Below, one piece after another: positions 23,165-36,276 of a stretch of 64,000 nt of DNA (within the stretch, counting starts at the first letter, position 1; each line of letters begins with the position of its first letter). Source of the DNA: Polytrichum commune (Eukaryota; Streptophyta; Polytrichopsida; Polytrichales; Polytrichaceae); assembly GCA_950295325.1 (NCBI GenBank), contig OX485806.1, positions 34,780,001-34,844,000 of the forward strand. The letters are read 5' to 3'. The position numbers were made by a program, and so were the translations under genes. The notes under the pieces were generated by a model, which worked only from the letters and a program-made list of their open reading frames with translations, searched no databases and was not told the DNA's origin.

Positions 23165-24215
23165 CCAGTACCCTAAACCCTCCACACAAAACCCACCACA
23201 TTTTATATACATCACAGACCACATAACAGTCCAAATTATAAAACCAGAGACACTACCATGTCACAGAGATCCCGTATCCCCACCACTAACACTCCTAGCC
23301 TAATTCAGAGTTATAAGTATCAAAATTCTCCCAAAATTTCTGCCCAGGGAGGTCCTAACCATGCCCTGACTATTCAATTATTCCACATCATCGTCAAGAT
23401 GGCCAACGAGAAAATTATAGCTCCAGCAGACTTGAAATGAAATGAGACCCACAAATGTACGCATTACTGTGAACAGAACCTAAAACCACCACACAAAAGC
23501 CCTACACATAAGACCCACAAAATTTACATACATTTCTGCAAGAAACAGCATAAGGTAGAAAGACCACAGAACACACCAAATCTTTTAAACAGAGGTGGTT
23601 AAGGAGACGCTACCATGTTGCGGAGATCACATAACCCCACCAACCCCTAAACTAAATCAGAGTTACCAAATTGTCAAACTCTCCCCAAAAATCTGCCCAG
23701 AGAGGTCCTCACCGTGTCCTAACACGTCACGTTCCACTATTCCACATCATTCTCAAGATGATCAAGGAGAAAATTATAGCTCCGCCAGAATTGAATTCAA
23801 ATGAGACCCCTAATGGATGCATTACAATAAACAGAACCTAAACCCTCCACACAAAAACCCTAACACACAATACCCAAAAAATCAGGTACACCACAGATCC
23901 ACAAGAATCAGCATAATGTAGAAAGAACGCAAAACACTCCAAGTCGTCACAAAAGCAGGGCACGATAAGGAGACGCTACGATGTTGCGGAAATCACATGT
24001 CCCAACCAATCCTTAACCTTAACCTTGACCTATATCAATAGGAGTTACCAAATTGCCAAAATCCTCCCCAAAAAACTGCCACAGGTTCTTAACCATGTCC
24101 TAGCACATCACATTCCACTATTCCACGTCATCCTCAAGAGGATCAACAAGAAAATTCAAACTCCAGTGGACTTGAAATCAATTCAAATGGAATGAAATAA
24201 AATGACCTACAAATG
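23165..24215. repeat. Three tandem units of about 350 bp upstream of the TIP41-like start codon
   Basis: Landmarks recur three times: the phrase CTACCATGTCACAGAGATC near 23252, 23608 and 23975; CTGCCCAGGGAGGTCCT and relatives; and GAGAAAATTATAGCTCC near 23408, 23768 and, weaker, 24148. Periods are about 354 and 366. The array starts some 40 bases upstream of the start codon on the minus strand, so it occupies the 5' untranslated region, a 5' intron or the promoter. It encodes nothing recognisable. Confidence 0.8.
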
Positions 24216-25082
24216 GATGGGTCACAGTGAGCTACATACATACATACACACCACCGACACTGTGATCAAATCCATTTCACAAAACCTCCGGAAAACAAAA
24301 GATCTGTAGAAAACGTTGTACCGGAAAAGAGATTTTTGAGTAGAAACTCGCACCGGACACATAATCCTCACATCAAACAGGTCAACATACTTTGCGTTCA
24401 AAAATGTACAAAATATGCTGATGTAAATCGGTCGCAGAAACAAAGACATTTGATCTATCGACGAGGAGAAGAGAGTAAGTATAGATTGGGATTTAAGATT
24501 CAAACCTTCACAGACTAATGAAATCCTCCGATGCCAGGCCTTCGGAATTCCACTCGAATACGAGGCTTTCTTCGGCCAATTTGTGCTGCAGCAGTACACT
24601 CCGAAGCAGAACAAGTGGATGGATGTTGGATGGATGAGTAGTTTGTCATCTCGTTATATGGATGGATGCGCCACGTGTATTGTTACGTGTGGATCTAAGA
24701 ACTACTAATATGAAGTGTCTTTAAAAGAGATGGCACCGCTTGCTCAAAATAAGGCCCTTCCCACACGAGAGGCACCGGAAGTTTCACAACTTCCTCCAAC
24801 ATGGCACCTTGCCCAAGAAAAGTCTCCTTTTCCTCATTTTTCTCCTTATATTGTGGGACTTCCGGGCACTAGAGCCCGGAAGTTGTGAACTACATTTATT
24901 GTGCCATGTCACTCTACTTTATTGCCAAGTAGATCCCGAAGCAAGATCCAAAGCAAAATCCGAAGCTAAAAAGTCATTGTTGCCACTCCCCATACTTCCT
25001 CTCATGTGGCAACCACTTGCTCATTTGAACCAATGCTATTCATCCATCTCATTGCCGTTCCTCCCGTGTGGTTTGGGCCTAA
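24216..25082. other. Gene-free region, likely TIP41-like promoter side
   Basis: I see no gene. The minus-strand ORF of 130 codons at 24222 to 24614 has no recognisable domain. The promoter and transcription start of the TIP41-like gene probably lie here or in the tandem array to the left, but I could not place a TATA box. Confidence 0.35.
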
Positions 25083-25387
25083 GTACACTGAATACTCTAT
25101 TTGGTGTCATATGGTATGTTATATCACTATGGTAACTTTTTATAGCGTCAATTCTTGTGCATAAGTTTACAAGCATTGTCATGGATGATTGAAATTTGGA
25201 TGAAATATCACTAATAGGTGACAGTTATTGTGACATTGTAAATCTATAATGCCCGAATTTTTTCACAAAGGATGATAATATAATGTTAGATTTGTGTATA
25301 TTGTTGGTGACACTACACGGGTGGTTTACAATTAGTATTGTGCAAGACAAATAGAATTGGCGACACTAAATACAATATTTAGTGTAG
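25083..25387. mobile_element. MITE with CACTA-like ends, copy 2
   Basis: About 305 bp, in the same orientation as 14480..14789, with shared internal phrases (TTGGTGACACTACACGGGTG, TTTACAATTAGTATTG, GCAAGACAAATAGAATTGG). The right end, ACACTAAATACAATATTTAG, is better preserved than the left, where the repeat reads ACACTGAATACTCTATTTGG. Confidence 0.7.
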
Positions 25388-27299
25388 TGGGTTGGGACAT
25401 TGATTAGCCGTAGTGGTCACGCTAGATTTATTCCGGAAAGGAATTTTGCCATTGATCGGGTGAGGGGGGGAATGAGAAATGGGGGGAGGGGGAGTTTGGC
25501 TACAACCCACTATGGGAGGATGACAAGTGGTCATGACTTGGGAGACATGGTTTTAGAAGGCAGAGTCAGCCACACTATTACCATGGTTTAGTAGTCATGA
25601 GTACACTTGCATTAGTAGTCATGCACCACTTATATTATGCCCACTGTACATAATACCAAGGGTGGGTCGAACGGGCATTTCCATCATGTTGATCCCACTA
25701 AGATCAGCGTTTCTTCTCTCTCTACACTTGCGTGGTAGACTATGGTGCCTTTGACAAGCAATCTTTCATGTTTTTTGGTCATTTATGTACGCCATAGTGC
25801 ATAGTTCATGGCAGGGGGTCAAAACTTCTTTGTGTTATATATGTATATTTCTATTTCTATTCTATTCTTTTCTTTTCTATTTTCTATTTTCTATTGTGGT
25901 TGTTGCTTTTATATTTGACTATGTTGGCTTTTCGTGCTACTTTGTTGTTTGTATTTGTTGGGTGAATGAAGAGAATAGAAGAAACGTTGACCTTAGTGGG
26001 ATCATTGTAATTAAAATGCTTGTTCAACCCACCGTTGGTATTACATTCACTAGACATAATATAAGTGGTGCAGGACTACTGACTCGGGGGGGCACTATAT
26101 TAATCATGATATTCAAAGTGACCATGGGAATTGAGTGAGTGGATGATCTTTGTATTGGTGGGATTAATGTGCTTGTGGTGTTGTAGGGGTATATGATCAT
26201 TTTTCTTTGTGAGGTGGCCGTTGAGTCATAAGACTTCTCAATGGTTCATTGTATGTAAGGGTTAGTATCACATGTTTAGTGCCCGGGTAGGGCACTCATA
26301 CATGTATTTAATAACCCATATGCGACGGAAGGGTATTTATCATGGGGCTATTTATCTAAGAAATTGGAATTCTTTACACCCTATTAGTACAGATAAATCT
26401 AAATTTTGTCATTTTAGATGACCCTATTTGTATTTATAAAGTCACAAGTGAACTAATTTCTAGTACCCTATGTTCCTTATAATTTTTATATTTGACCCCA
26501 TGAATGACGAATCATAGGACTCTTGAAAGTTTGTAGTGAAAATTCAATAAACCATGTCTAGACTGAAGACATCAAACAATGTACCAAAACATAAAAACTT
26601 GAAGCATTATTAGGACCTCCTATTGTTCCAAAACATACATCAAACAATGTTCAAATCAAACAAGCTTGAAGCAAGCAAACTTGAGAGAAGCACCAAAAAT
26701 ATATATATATATGAACATCTAAGCTCAATTCGATTCTCAACTCTTGTGTTTTAGAACACATTGGATAGCAACAAAATTCATTTTTGTGTTTAGGAACACA
26801 TTGGATAGCAACATAATTTAGGGTCATTCAATTTTTTCATTCGGGAATTTGGATTGAAAATGGATAGTTTTTCATCCATTGACCACCATAAAATGCATTG
26901 TATACCTCTGCCTCAATATTTTTTTCTCTACCTACTATTCCCAACCCTATTTTAGATTGAAAGAATTAGATAAATTGATGCATTATATGGTACCCTTGTT
27001 TTTTTATACACACAACTTTGTAATTGAAGAGGTGCTTCATTATATCGAAGAATTGTATAAATTTTCTCACAAATGAATTAAAAATACCCTACATTCTTTC
27101 TCACATGGTTTAATAAATTTTCGCGAGTGCCCTACCCTAGGTTTAGTGGTCCGGGTTCGAACCGTGATGGCCTTGTACGAGCGTTGTATTGTGATGTAAA
27201 TGACTTGGCATTTGTTGTGTGAGTTACTTGGCAAGAAAGTTGTATCCTATAGCCACCAACCCATGCCATAAGTTGTGACAATTCCTTAGCTAGTGTTGG
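25388..27299. other. Gene-free AT-rich region
   Basis: I see no gene. Contents are pyrimidine-rich and AT-rich low-complexity stretches (for example 25845 to 25900, and an AT run at 26699 to 26711) and a direct repeat of about 45 bp at 26745 to 26820 around TTGGATAGCAACA. Confidence 0.4.
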
Positions 27300-29050
27300 C
27301 ATTTTATTTTTTGTAATCCTAATTATTTATTGGTTGGTGGATACTCGGGGTTGCTATGGTAGTTGTGTGTCTATTATTAGTGGTTCATTGTTTTCTATCC
27401 TCCATTTTGTATAGAATTATGGACATAGCATATTGTATGACGATGACATTGATTTCCTCAAATGTGTATTTGATGCTTAGCTTTGGGATTTAAAAAGTTA
27501 TTTCAATACTCTACATAGGAGGGGTGTGTGTGGCTGCCCTAGCACCTGCCGTGATGACTATTAGTGAACCTACCTTCCATCCTTTGTTGATTATATTGTC
27601 TATAAGTGGTTTTTATTTATTTATTTTCTGATTATAATTTCATATGGTATTCTATCATTACAGTATGTGAATTCAATGAATTGTATTGTTAGGTTATCAT
27701 TAGATTCTATTGGTGGTGGAGATTAACATGGTAATTTTTTTCACATAGAAGGTATAGTTTGAATTTGACATTGCAGTGACATCTTTGTTGGCCACACGTG
27801 TAAGGTAATAGCCAGGGGGGACGGTGTTTTCTTGGGGGTCATTATTGAACGTGCATGCATTTATGAGAACATAGCATCTTGATTTTTTTGATGCCACTAT
27901 AAGTTTTCTTAATTCTCATATTGCTTTATTATGTCTATTGGTTCGGAGGGCATGTTTGTGGTGTTTTCTGCACTTTAGAAGTACATGTAGCCATGTATCA
28001 AGGTCTAGAGAGTTACATATGGGACATGTGATTGATGGAAAGGTTATTCATGTCAAAGAAAATAGTTGTTTCATGGCATTCCCCGTGTATTGATCATGTC
28101 TTAGTTTTAGAAGATTTTTTTTTAAACGTTGGTTTCTTTTTTTTGTCCAAAATTGATTTGATAGCTCATTATCTATTTTCTCATTGGCTATTCATTTATC
28201 TATGTTGGGATATAGTATGGGGATCCATTCTATGTTTATATTCTAATCATGTTTCGTGAGATGTTTTCAAGGAATCTGATAGGTCCTTTGCAGAGCCCAA
28301 CATTTTCCTTTCTAATTGCACCCATACCCAGACCATGCCCATCAGCAACGACCTATGCCCACCCATGCCCACCCATAGCATGACATGTGCGCACCCATGC
28401 CCACCCATGCCCACCCATGCAATTCAAATTGCGCCCATGTATTAAAAAATTATGTAATGTGTATTGTGTAATTGTGTAATTGTGTAATTATGCCCCACCC
28501 ATGCCCACCCATGCCCGCCCATGAACAATAATATTGCACCCATGCCCACCCAAAACCCATGGGCATGGGTGGGTATGGGCATGGGCATGGGTATGGGCGC
28601 CCGATGTAGGGCTCTGGTCCTTTGTCATGGGTTGTTCCCATTGACAACCAATTGTCTCTTTGGTAGTAGTACGGTGTTGAGTGGGCAAATTCATGTGGTT
28701 GTGAGGCGTTGGAGTGTTCTTTTGATGTACCTTCTTTAGCAAGTGTGTCAGCTTCTTCGTTTCCTATGATGTTTACATGTGCTCTAATTTTGTATAGTAT
28801 TGTGGGTGGAGTTCTTTGTATAAGGAAGTTAGTTATTTCTTCTAAAATGGTTTTAGGGTGAATGAACTAATTATGTTTGAGATGGCTCGTAGAATGCAAC
28901 CTCGTGCTCCTGCATAAACACAAGAACACACTTGTGCTTGCTTTAAATAATCTGAAGTGTTTGTGACTATAATAGCAGTTGGTGGGGCATATATTGATAT
29001 CCGAATTTTGGTAAACCTTAGAAGATTCATTGAAGATCATTGTATTATTG
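27300..29050 (-). mobile_element. Second degenerate LINE copy, interrupted by a minisatellite
   Basis: On the minus strand, 28800 to 28735 reads KIRAHVNIIGNEEADTLAKE, the end of an RNase H domain matching the LINE at 10580..13480 (VRVHSNILGNDEADKLAK). Further downstream on that strand, 28020 to 27500 matches the same family at DNA level (for example TATGTGAATTCAATGAATTG against TACGTGAATTCAAAGAGTTG). A CCCATG minisatellite of about 290 bp sits between these parts. No open frame survives. Confidence 0.6.
28319..28605. repeat. CCCACCCATG minisatellite, with an inverted half
   Basis: Runs of CCCATGCCCACCCATGCC occur at 28319 to 28425 and 28492 to 28555, then the complement (GGGCATGGGTGGG) at 28559 to 28600. 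The right part can therefore fold on itself with its turn near AAAACCCATGGG. Several overlapping small ORFs here are products of the repeat. Confidence 0.9.
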
Positions 29051-30882
29051 GTTTATGCTCCATTGAGAGGGGAGGGCATTGATTCACAAGCATTTTCAAA
29101 TGGTTGTGAAGAATAATTGGAGTAATGTGACGAGTTTGAACAAGAAAATCAAGGTGGTTTTGTGATAGGATCAAGTTCTCGCAAGAACTTGAGAGATAAG
29201 GGATTGCATAATTTGTTTTTTTGGTTTAGTTGGGTACTACATGAAGAACAATGGAGATGACCATTTTGAATTTGTACATCACAATATTTTTGCCAAGGAT
29301 ATGTTTGAAGAGAAATGAAGCATACAAAATTCGGGAATGTGAGACTGCAAAATTGGGTTATCTTGTCTCATAGCAAAATCATGCAATGAGCTCATCAATG
29401 GTGAAGATTTTGCATGAATAAGCACTTGGGTGTGAGTATTCATGGGACGTTGTTCACATGTGTAAGGGTGGACAATTTTATCTGAATCCCACATGGGTTC
29501 AATAATTAGTATGATTGAGAAGACCTTTATGAGCGCTTAATGAACACAAAAATATTCATTTTTATAATGAATAAGATAATCATATGAGCTTCAAGATTAT
29601 GAGGGAAACAACTACATGCACAATTTGGATTTGCTATTGTTTAAACTCACACTAATTGCATGTTTCACATCCTACGAGATGTGAGTGTTGAGAGAAAGTA
29701 TCCATCTAGAACACTTCTACCTTAACTTTATATGGTGAGGAGGTCAAGGACTTGTTACTCAACATAGTATGACTTGTCTACTCAAAAGGTAAACAACATC
29801 CTCATTGAATAGAAGATTTTGACTTGTTATGAGGTTGATTTTGTGGCAATTTTCATCCTAACAATCCAACAATAATGGAGTTCCCTAGTGGACAATAAAA
29901 TGCTCATTTTCAAAAATGGCTTGGCAATATTAGGTTGCACATGAATGTTTTATTTAATTTATGTGGATTTTTCACATTGTTGCATATCTATGATTTTTAT
30001 TTTATTTTATTTTATTTTTTGAGCTTTAGATTTTGCTTAATAATGCAAAAGTTTCTAGAAGTATTACTTTTAGGCACACATACCTTAAGGTGGTGAGGAG
30101 GCCAACGATTTGTGGCACCCATGTAAGGTCTAAGAGGTTCTGTATACAACCTATTTACCCATTTTCTACAAGTCACACCAAATCTCAAAGTCATAATTTT
30201 CATATTTAAACGGGTTGAAAATTCTACTAAATTGCATTATCTTCTGTCAAGGAGAATATATAAAAATGTGATCTAGCTTGGGGCCTTAACATGGGTGTCC
30301 CAATTTCCAAGTTTGGTGAGGACGATTCTAGCATTATATTCTAGAAGCTTGTGTAGTGAGTCGGAGAACACAAATTACACAAATACAAATAAAAATGTTA
30401 CACCATTTATATTAATTGCTATAAATAAAATTAGGAGTCACAAAATGCTAGCTTTTTTAGGGCTTAAAGGTGCATGTTCCTAAGAATATAAGAAAGTAAA
30501 GATTGTACAATGTAAGGAACATAGCAAAGTCAAACCTTTAAAGGCAAAAATTGAATTGTTTTTTTTTTGTTTTTTTTTAAGGAAGTTTTGAGCAGTGTTA
30601 TGGAATTCCAAATGACACATGTTCACCCATTGGTACATGCACATGGTGTGGGTAAACAACAATTGGTGTAAATCATTCAAAAGGTGAGAATACAGTGAAA
30701 TGTTAACAATGACGTATTTTATCTTCCTTTCTAAAGCCGATTTGACCCCGAAAATGGCATCAGAGACTCTAACTTAGTACAATGGTTTAATGTCAACATA
30801 TTTCTATGCCTTAATAAATAAGTTGATGTAACAAAAATCACATCATATGCACTTTTTATTTTGGTTGATGTTTGGTACAAGA
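29051..30882. other. Gene-free region
   Basis: I see no gene or delimited element. A phrase of about 70 bases at 29545 to 29690 (TTATGAGGGAAACAACTACA and neighbours) is related to 22355 to 22460, so another dispersed repeat family is present in fragments. Confidence 0.4.
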
Positions 30883-31113
30883 ACCTTATGGCAGGACACC
30901 GGTGTCCCAAATGAATCGGAGCCTCCTGAACGATTGGTTTTGTGGTTGTAAGTGATCAAAAATAAAAACCAACTTCAAACATCAAAGCGTGTAGAGGACG
31001 TCAAGATAATCTCAACACCGTTTTCATCGCCTTCAACTGATCATTTTTGATGTCGACATGGACTTTAGGGTTTAACCGGTGTATTATGGGACACCAATGT
31101 CCCGCCACAAGGT
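30883..31113. mobile_element. MITE-like element, terminal repeats with CCGGTGTCCC
   Basis: The left end ACCTTATGGCAGGACACCGG, continuing TGTCCCA, is inverted at the right end as GTGTATTATGGGACACC, AATGTCCCGCC and ACAAGGT. The element is about 231 bp with no coding capacity, and the inner flanks are partly inverted as well. The superfamily cannot be assigned; a target duplication is not clear. Confidence 0.65.
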
Positions 31114-31970
31114 ACACATGTTGCAATGCTTCAAGTAGGTGCCTATCCTTCATCAATGTTTTTCTACTTTCATAACTATTCAGATCAAACTCAAGAATTA
31201 AGGTCAATATCAGTTTTGTATGTGTTATCACGGATATGCTAACAATATTGGTCTTGATACAAAGACTTCCAATATTTCATTAGACGATGTGATATAAGCA
31301 AGATACGAGTGTTCAAAAGCTTGAGACTAAACATAAGTATGGTATTGCTATTACAAATATTTCATTTGCTATTGAGGGAATATACGTACCTTACTTAGGG
31401 TATGGGTGTTATTGACTATCTCAACCATTTCACTCAATCCAAAATTGGTTTACATGATCATGGCCACTCGCATCTTTCATTACAATTAGCATTATTGTGT
31501 GTACCCACCCACACATCCAGCTTATGTTGTCCCCTCCAAATAGGGAACAACTTATTCACCACAATTTCTTTACCAAATTGTCCTAGCCGTGTAAAACCTT
31601 GAATACTCCTACTTCTAGGCGATTCCCAGCATGTTATCTATAGTAATGATTTCATCCCAAGTATTTATGAGGACATACTAAAGACAGAAGAAAGATGACT
31701 CCAATGTTGCCACCGGTGTGATTTATGATGTTGCTTCGCTTTCAAGTTGGTCTAAGTTTGTGTATATGTAATTCCAAAACATGCATTACGAGAATTAAGG
31801 TACCTCAATGGTTGTAGGTTTCTTTCGAAGGTGAACACCTAAAGCATGTGCAAACAAACCAACACCTATCTCCCCCAAGGGCAAGGTCCTAGGTTCCCAC
31901 AACGTTGGTTGATCATATTTGGTTCACTTGGATACCCCCCACCATGAGTGGGTGGTTCATATGATCAATA

Positions 31971-32061
31971 GGGTGCACCATAAATCAAGTGCCAATGAGG
32001 TCACCCATCCAAGTATTATTCCAGCCTCAAGTTGCTTAACCACGGAGTTCCCATGAGATCC
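31971..32061 (-). pseudogene. 5S rRNA-derived fragment with an intact C-box
   Basis: Read on the minus strand, the block runs GGATCTCATGGGAACTCC, GTGGTTAAGCAACTTG, then ATACTTGGATGGGTGACC and ends TGGTGCACCC. This follows the order of the plant 5S rRNA gene from its middle to its 3' end. The internal-promoter C-box phrase GGATGGGTGACCTC is unchanged, while the middle is diverged and the 5' third is barely recognisable (perhaps to 32115). It could be a 5S pseudogene, a 5S-derived SINE, or the LTR of a Cassandra-type TRIM element, which carries such a sequence; I saw no second LTR. Confidence 0.75.
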
Positions 32062-32115
32062 AAGATAAGGCTTTTGAGTTTAAGCCACCTTGGATGACAT
32101 ACTATGGTAGGTGTG

Positions 32116-35100
32116 TTATGAACCCAAAGGCCCATCCCCACCTGGCTTTACCAAATGAGCAAAGCTTCCTAAAAACCAAATAAAGCTCTCTTGGTTGTGG
32201 CGGAGGTACCTTGGCTATCCCGGTGCACCTACAAGAACTTGCTCCAAAGATTTTCGAGTAGGTTTAAGTTAAGTAGTTTTCACACATGTTCATTGTGTTA
32301 TCTACCAAAAAATGACACGTTGGATAGTTTTTGAAGCAAGGTCAAATGCCTTACCACTCGTCTTTACCATCACACCCTCATAGTTGAAACTAAGAGCAAC
32401 CAATCACAATGGGTTGGAGGTGACACTTTTAAAGGTCTTGCATTCTTGCCTCGTCTCTATGTATCGATGGGAGGGTCAACACTTGAGGTTTAAAACCTCC
32501 ACTTGTAAACCATGCCACATCCTTTACCAACTAGGCTTAAGACTATATAGCATCGATGGTCTGAAGGTCATGTTTTAAAAATATTTTTTTAGGCTAAGTC
32601 TCGTATGCTAAAGTTAGGTGGGAAGGGGGCACTAATAACACAAAGTAATGTACCTAGTGGTATATGTTCTTCAGCAAGGTATTGGATTTGGACATACCAT
32701 ACGAGTATATTCTTACATACCATTACTATATACCAAATGCTTATACATTGGGCTAGACCAATACACCGGTACAATCTTGGTCAATGTGCCTATATTTTAC
32801 ATTCATTGGTGGACCTAACTTTTAGATGCAATTCCAAGAAGGAATATGTATAGTTCCAGTGACTCTTTCCAAACTCATATGAGATATCCACTCATATGAG
32901 TCTTTGGTTTGAATTTGTATTATCATATAAATCCATCTCTCACATGAGTTGTTTCACACACTTGAGCAATGACCGCAGGAGAAAATGATTTATGATTTAT
33001 GGTGGTCATGGTCAACAGACTTAACATCACGACCAACAGAATTCCATGTCACATTTTAAAAGTCTTGGTTACATGTCATATTATAAAGTGGACTTAGACT
33101 ACAATGTAGTGTCTTTAATGAAAATAAAAAAGATGTTTTATTAAAATTAAATATTAACCAAATTTGTTACTAAAGTTAGGCATATCTATAATAAACATGG
33201 TTTAAAATAGAACCAAGTAAAACTTATTATGACATGGTCACCCTTATTTTCCGCTGAGGCAACTTATGTGGATTCTCTTGCTGCAAAAATCAAGGTGACC
33301 ACTGAACATATGCCTTAGCTGGCAACCTTTAGTTGCGGGGTGGGGGGGGGGGGATTATCGGGCTGGTTGGCTAGGGGGCGGTTGGACCCCCCGGTGTGGC
33401 CAATGTATTAGACATGTGGGACTCCTTGTCACTTTCTCATTTATTCTCTGACATTCTCACCCATGGTCATTTTTATTTTAAGTGGCCAAGTGTATAAAAA
33501 AGTGGGACCGCCATCTCATTTCTCAACCAATGGAAGATTTTGGAAATCAGTGGTCATGGTCGTTGATCACTAGTGGAAGTTGGCCCTCAAATATGTTTTA
33601 CTAGTTATGTATCAAACGTAACGTAGTGAGTGTGTGCTTAATCATGCATTTCCACATGTATCAAGAGAATTGCAACCTGGGTGAGTAGTTGAGGAGTGTT
33701 CCCATCTTCAATGGAGCGAGCGGTACTATCTTAAACATCCCATGTAAGATGAGGAAGAAATTCAACACCAAAAAACTCCAATCCAATGATCCTATTGGCC
33801 AAAAGTAAAATTTTGCACCCAAGGAGTTTACAATAGGGTCCGGGTCCAAGGTATGAAAAAAATGAAGTGGGGTTTATGTTGCATCACTTTCTTGTCAAAT
33901 CTTGGTTGTCCCATCCTCCTCATTTGAGCCTAAACTAATCTTCAAGCTTGGATTCCAATTTAGAATATGAAAGTTGCATGGTGTTTTGGACCCAAGTTTC
34001 TTGGACATGAACCCCAAAGGGCGCTTAGTGGGGAGGGTCCAATGAAATGGAGCAATATTATTGATCAAGAGGTGCAAATTGGACCAAAGGCCTTTAAGGC
34101 CCTCTTTATACTTGGGGTCGGATTGAAGGTCAACCTGAACTCTAAGAATTTCAACCCATAAGATCACTTAGTCTCATGAAACCTAGGCCAAGGGTTGGGC
34201 TTGAACATTTACTCATTCTATGTGACATCCTAGGTGGGATTTTTTTGGAGCCAAACCTTTGGGCTGGCTTGAAAAAATCATGACAAGGTCTTCCTTGTCT
34301 TGAACTCTCAACACGGGTTGGATTGGGCTTATCTATTGGATAGTGAACAACTCTATTGTCGATCCATGGAAGGTAAATTCTCTTCACTAATCTTTCCTCT
34401 CCTCTTTGCACAACTTCCTCTCCTCAACTTTGCCTCTTTTTCTCTCTCGCCTACATGTTGTGCACTTGGATTTACAAGCTATAAACAAACACAAAACTCA
34501 TCAAGATGCTACTTATTCAAGAAGGAAGGCTCCCCATAGACCAATATCATGTAGATCCCACAGTAGAGTTATCTGTAAAATCCCTCAAAGAGGATGAAAC
34601 CATGGGTTTTGATCCTTCCTTGAGATTTTTTTTGTTAAACTTATTTGCCATAGTAGAGCTCTCAAAGTGCCTCTAAGAGCTCATTAGTTCGTTATACATT
34701 GAAGCCTATTTTGATAGTTGGGTGAAACTTATGGGACCTCCTCTTTCCACCTCTCAAACTTTGGTGAGAATTTAGTATCTAAGATAGGGTATGCGCATGG
34801 GGCCCGCCGTCCAAAGTCCTAGCTTGGCCTTGCACCAGCTTGGCCCATCCATCCTAATAGGACAAGCTAGAAAGCCGGATTGTAATAACATGACACCACT
34901 ATTTGTGTATGATAATTTAAGCATAAAAAAAACTTGAATAACTTTACGTTTATTGGCTCTGTCTGTAGGACAGAGACTATGCATCAACTTCTTCGTTTCA
35001 AGAGCAAATTTCCTAACCACTTTGTGTTCACACTTGGACGTTACTTGTTCTTGTTATTTTTGGTCCACTTTATGTAATGTGGATGTTAACTATAGTTTAT

Positions 35101-36276
35101 ATATATATATATATATAAGTGCTCCCTAAAATGCATTGAAAGAAATCTAGTTAACTATAGTTATTTCGGTAGTTCTTGATTATTTATTTTTAAAAATTTG
35201 GGTGATAAATGAGTAGCTTCAATCCTTGACCTGTATTCGAGAAGAAGGTGCACAAAATCCAAGAAAGGTTTGGTATAGTGAATAGCCATGAATTGGCATG
35301 AGCAAAGTGGACAACTACAATTATAGTCTTTCATAATAAAGGACAGAGCCTCACGGTTCTACTGTTTTCTTGTTCTCATAAACTCAAGGTTTGGGAGTAA
35401 ACCCGTGGTTTCATCTCCTTTACTTTACAGATAACTCTAGTGTCTTCAAAACATTCCCCATGCTCAATAGGGACAGAGTCATTTGGGAATTAGAACTCTG
35501 ATTGAACAAAAGTTCCAATTTATCTAGTGTTTAGAAGAATCACATAACACAGAGCACACGGTTTTCCGATGGAGTTTCAGCGAGCATAGAACAATACCCA
35601 GTTATCAGTTATTCAATTATCCACATACCATCTTCATCATACAGTAAAAATGATTTCGCAAAACACATATGGTAAGATTGAGGGAGTCTCTTGACAAGAG
35701 GTAAAGTTTTATAACACATACTATGGGGGTGGGTGAAAATGTAGTGAAGCCCAACATGGTCCGGAATGGTTGTTTTAAGATAATTTGACATCGGAATTGG
35801 ATTTAGAGACCTCGATTTAGTCTAGTTGTGTTCAACTGGGACTCATCAACCACAAACCTATAGATAGTGGGTATCTCCCATGGGAGGTGTCATACACTGA
35901 AATCTTCAAGAACATTGGGACCTCGAATCAGGCCTCACAACTTTACATGTGACAAGGTTGGGCCTGAAAAAAGTTGGATACAGATGGGCTAGATCGAAAA
36001 CTTAATGGTGGAAAATTTTAGCCAACCCCATACCATGTATTAAGTGGGCGTAAGATGAGGGTCCAAGACCACGAAGAGGCAAAGTGAGGTGTCTCCTACA
36101 TGACATCGTTTTGGGAGGAGACTCTCCCAATGGTCCGAACCAAGGAATGAAACTCAAAAGAGAGCTCATGTTATGGAGAACCATTTTGGAAGATAAGATC
36201 AAGTTCAAAGGTTAAATTTTCCGCCAATTGCTTCAAATTGATCCCCTATATGCTCTTGGACCATGGACCCCCATGT
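32116..36276. other. Gene-free region
   Basis: I see no gene. There is a poly-G tract near 33343 to 33353, a TA dinucleotide run near 35099 to 35117, and scattered AT-rich sequence. The many short ORFs lack recognisable domains. Confidence 0.4.

Noticed and set aside
24222-24614. Minus-strand ORF of 130 codons upstream of the TIP41-like gene
   Set aside because: It has no recognisable domain and begins and ends without signals. It may overlap the promoter or leader of the TIP41-like gene.
27140-27166. tRNA-like A-box (GGTTTAGTGG) and B-box (GGTTCGAACC)
   Set aside because: The two boxes are only a few bases apart, there is no cloverleaf, and no SINE body or tail could be seen.
28450-28742. 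ORFs rich in PMP/GMG/HTHAH-type repeats
   Set aside because: Products of the CCCATG minisatellite in different frames.
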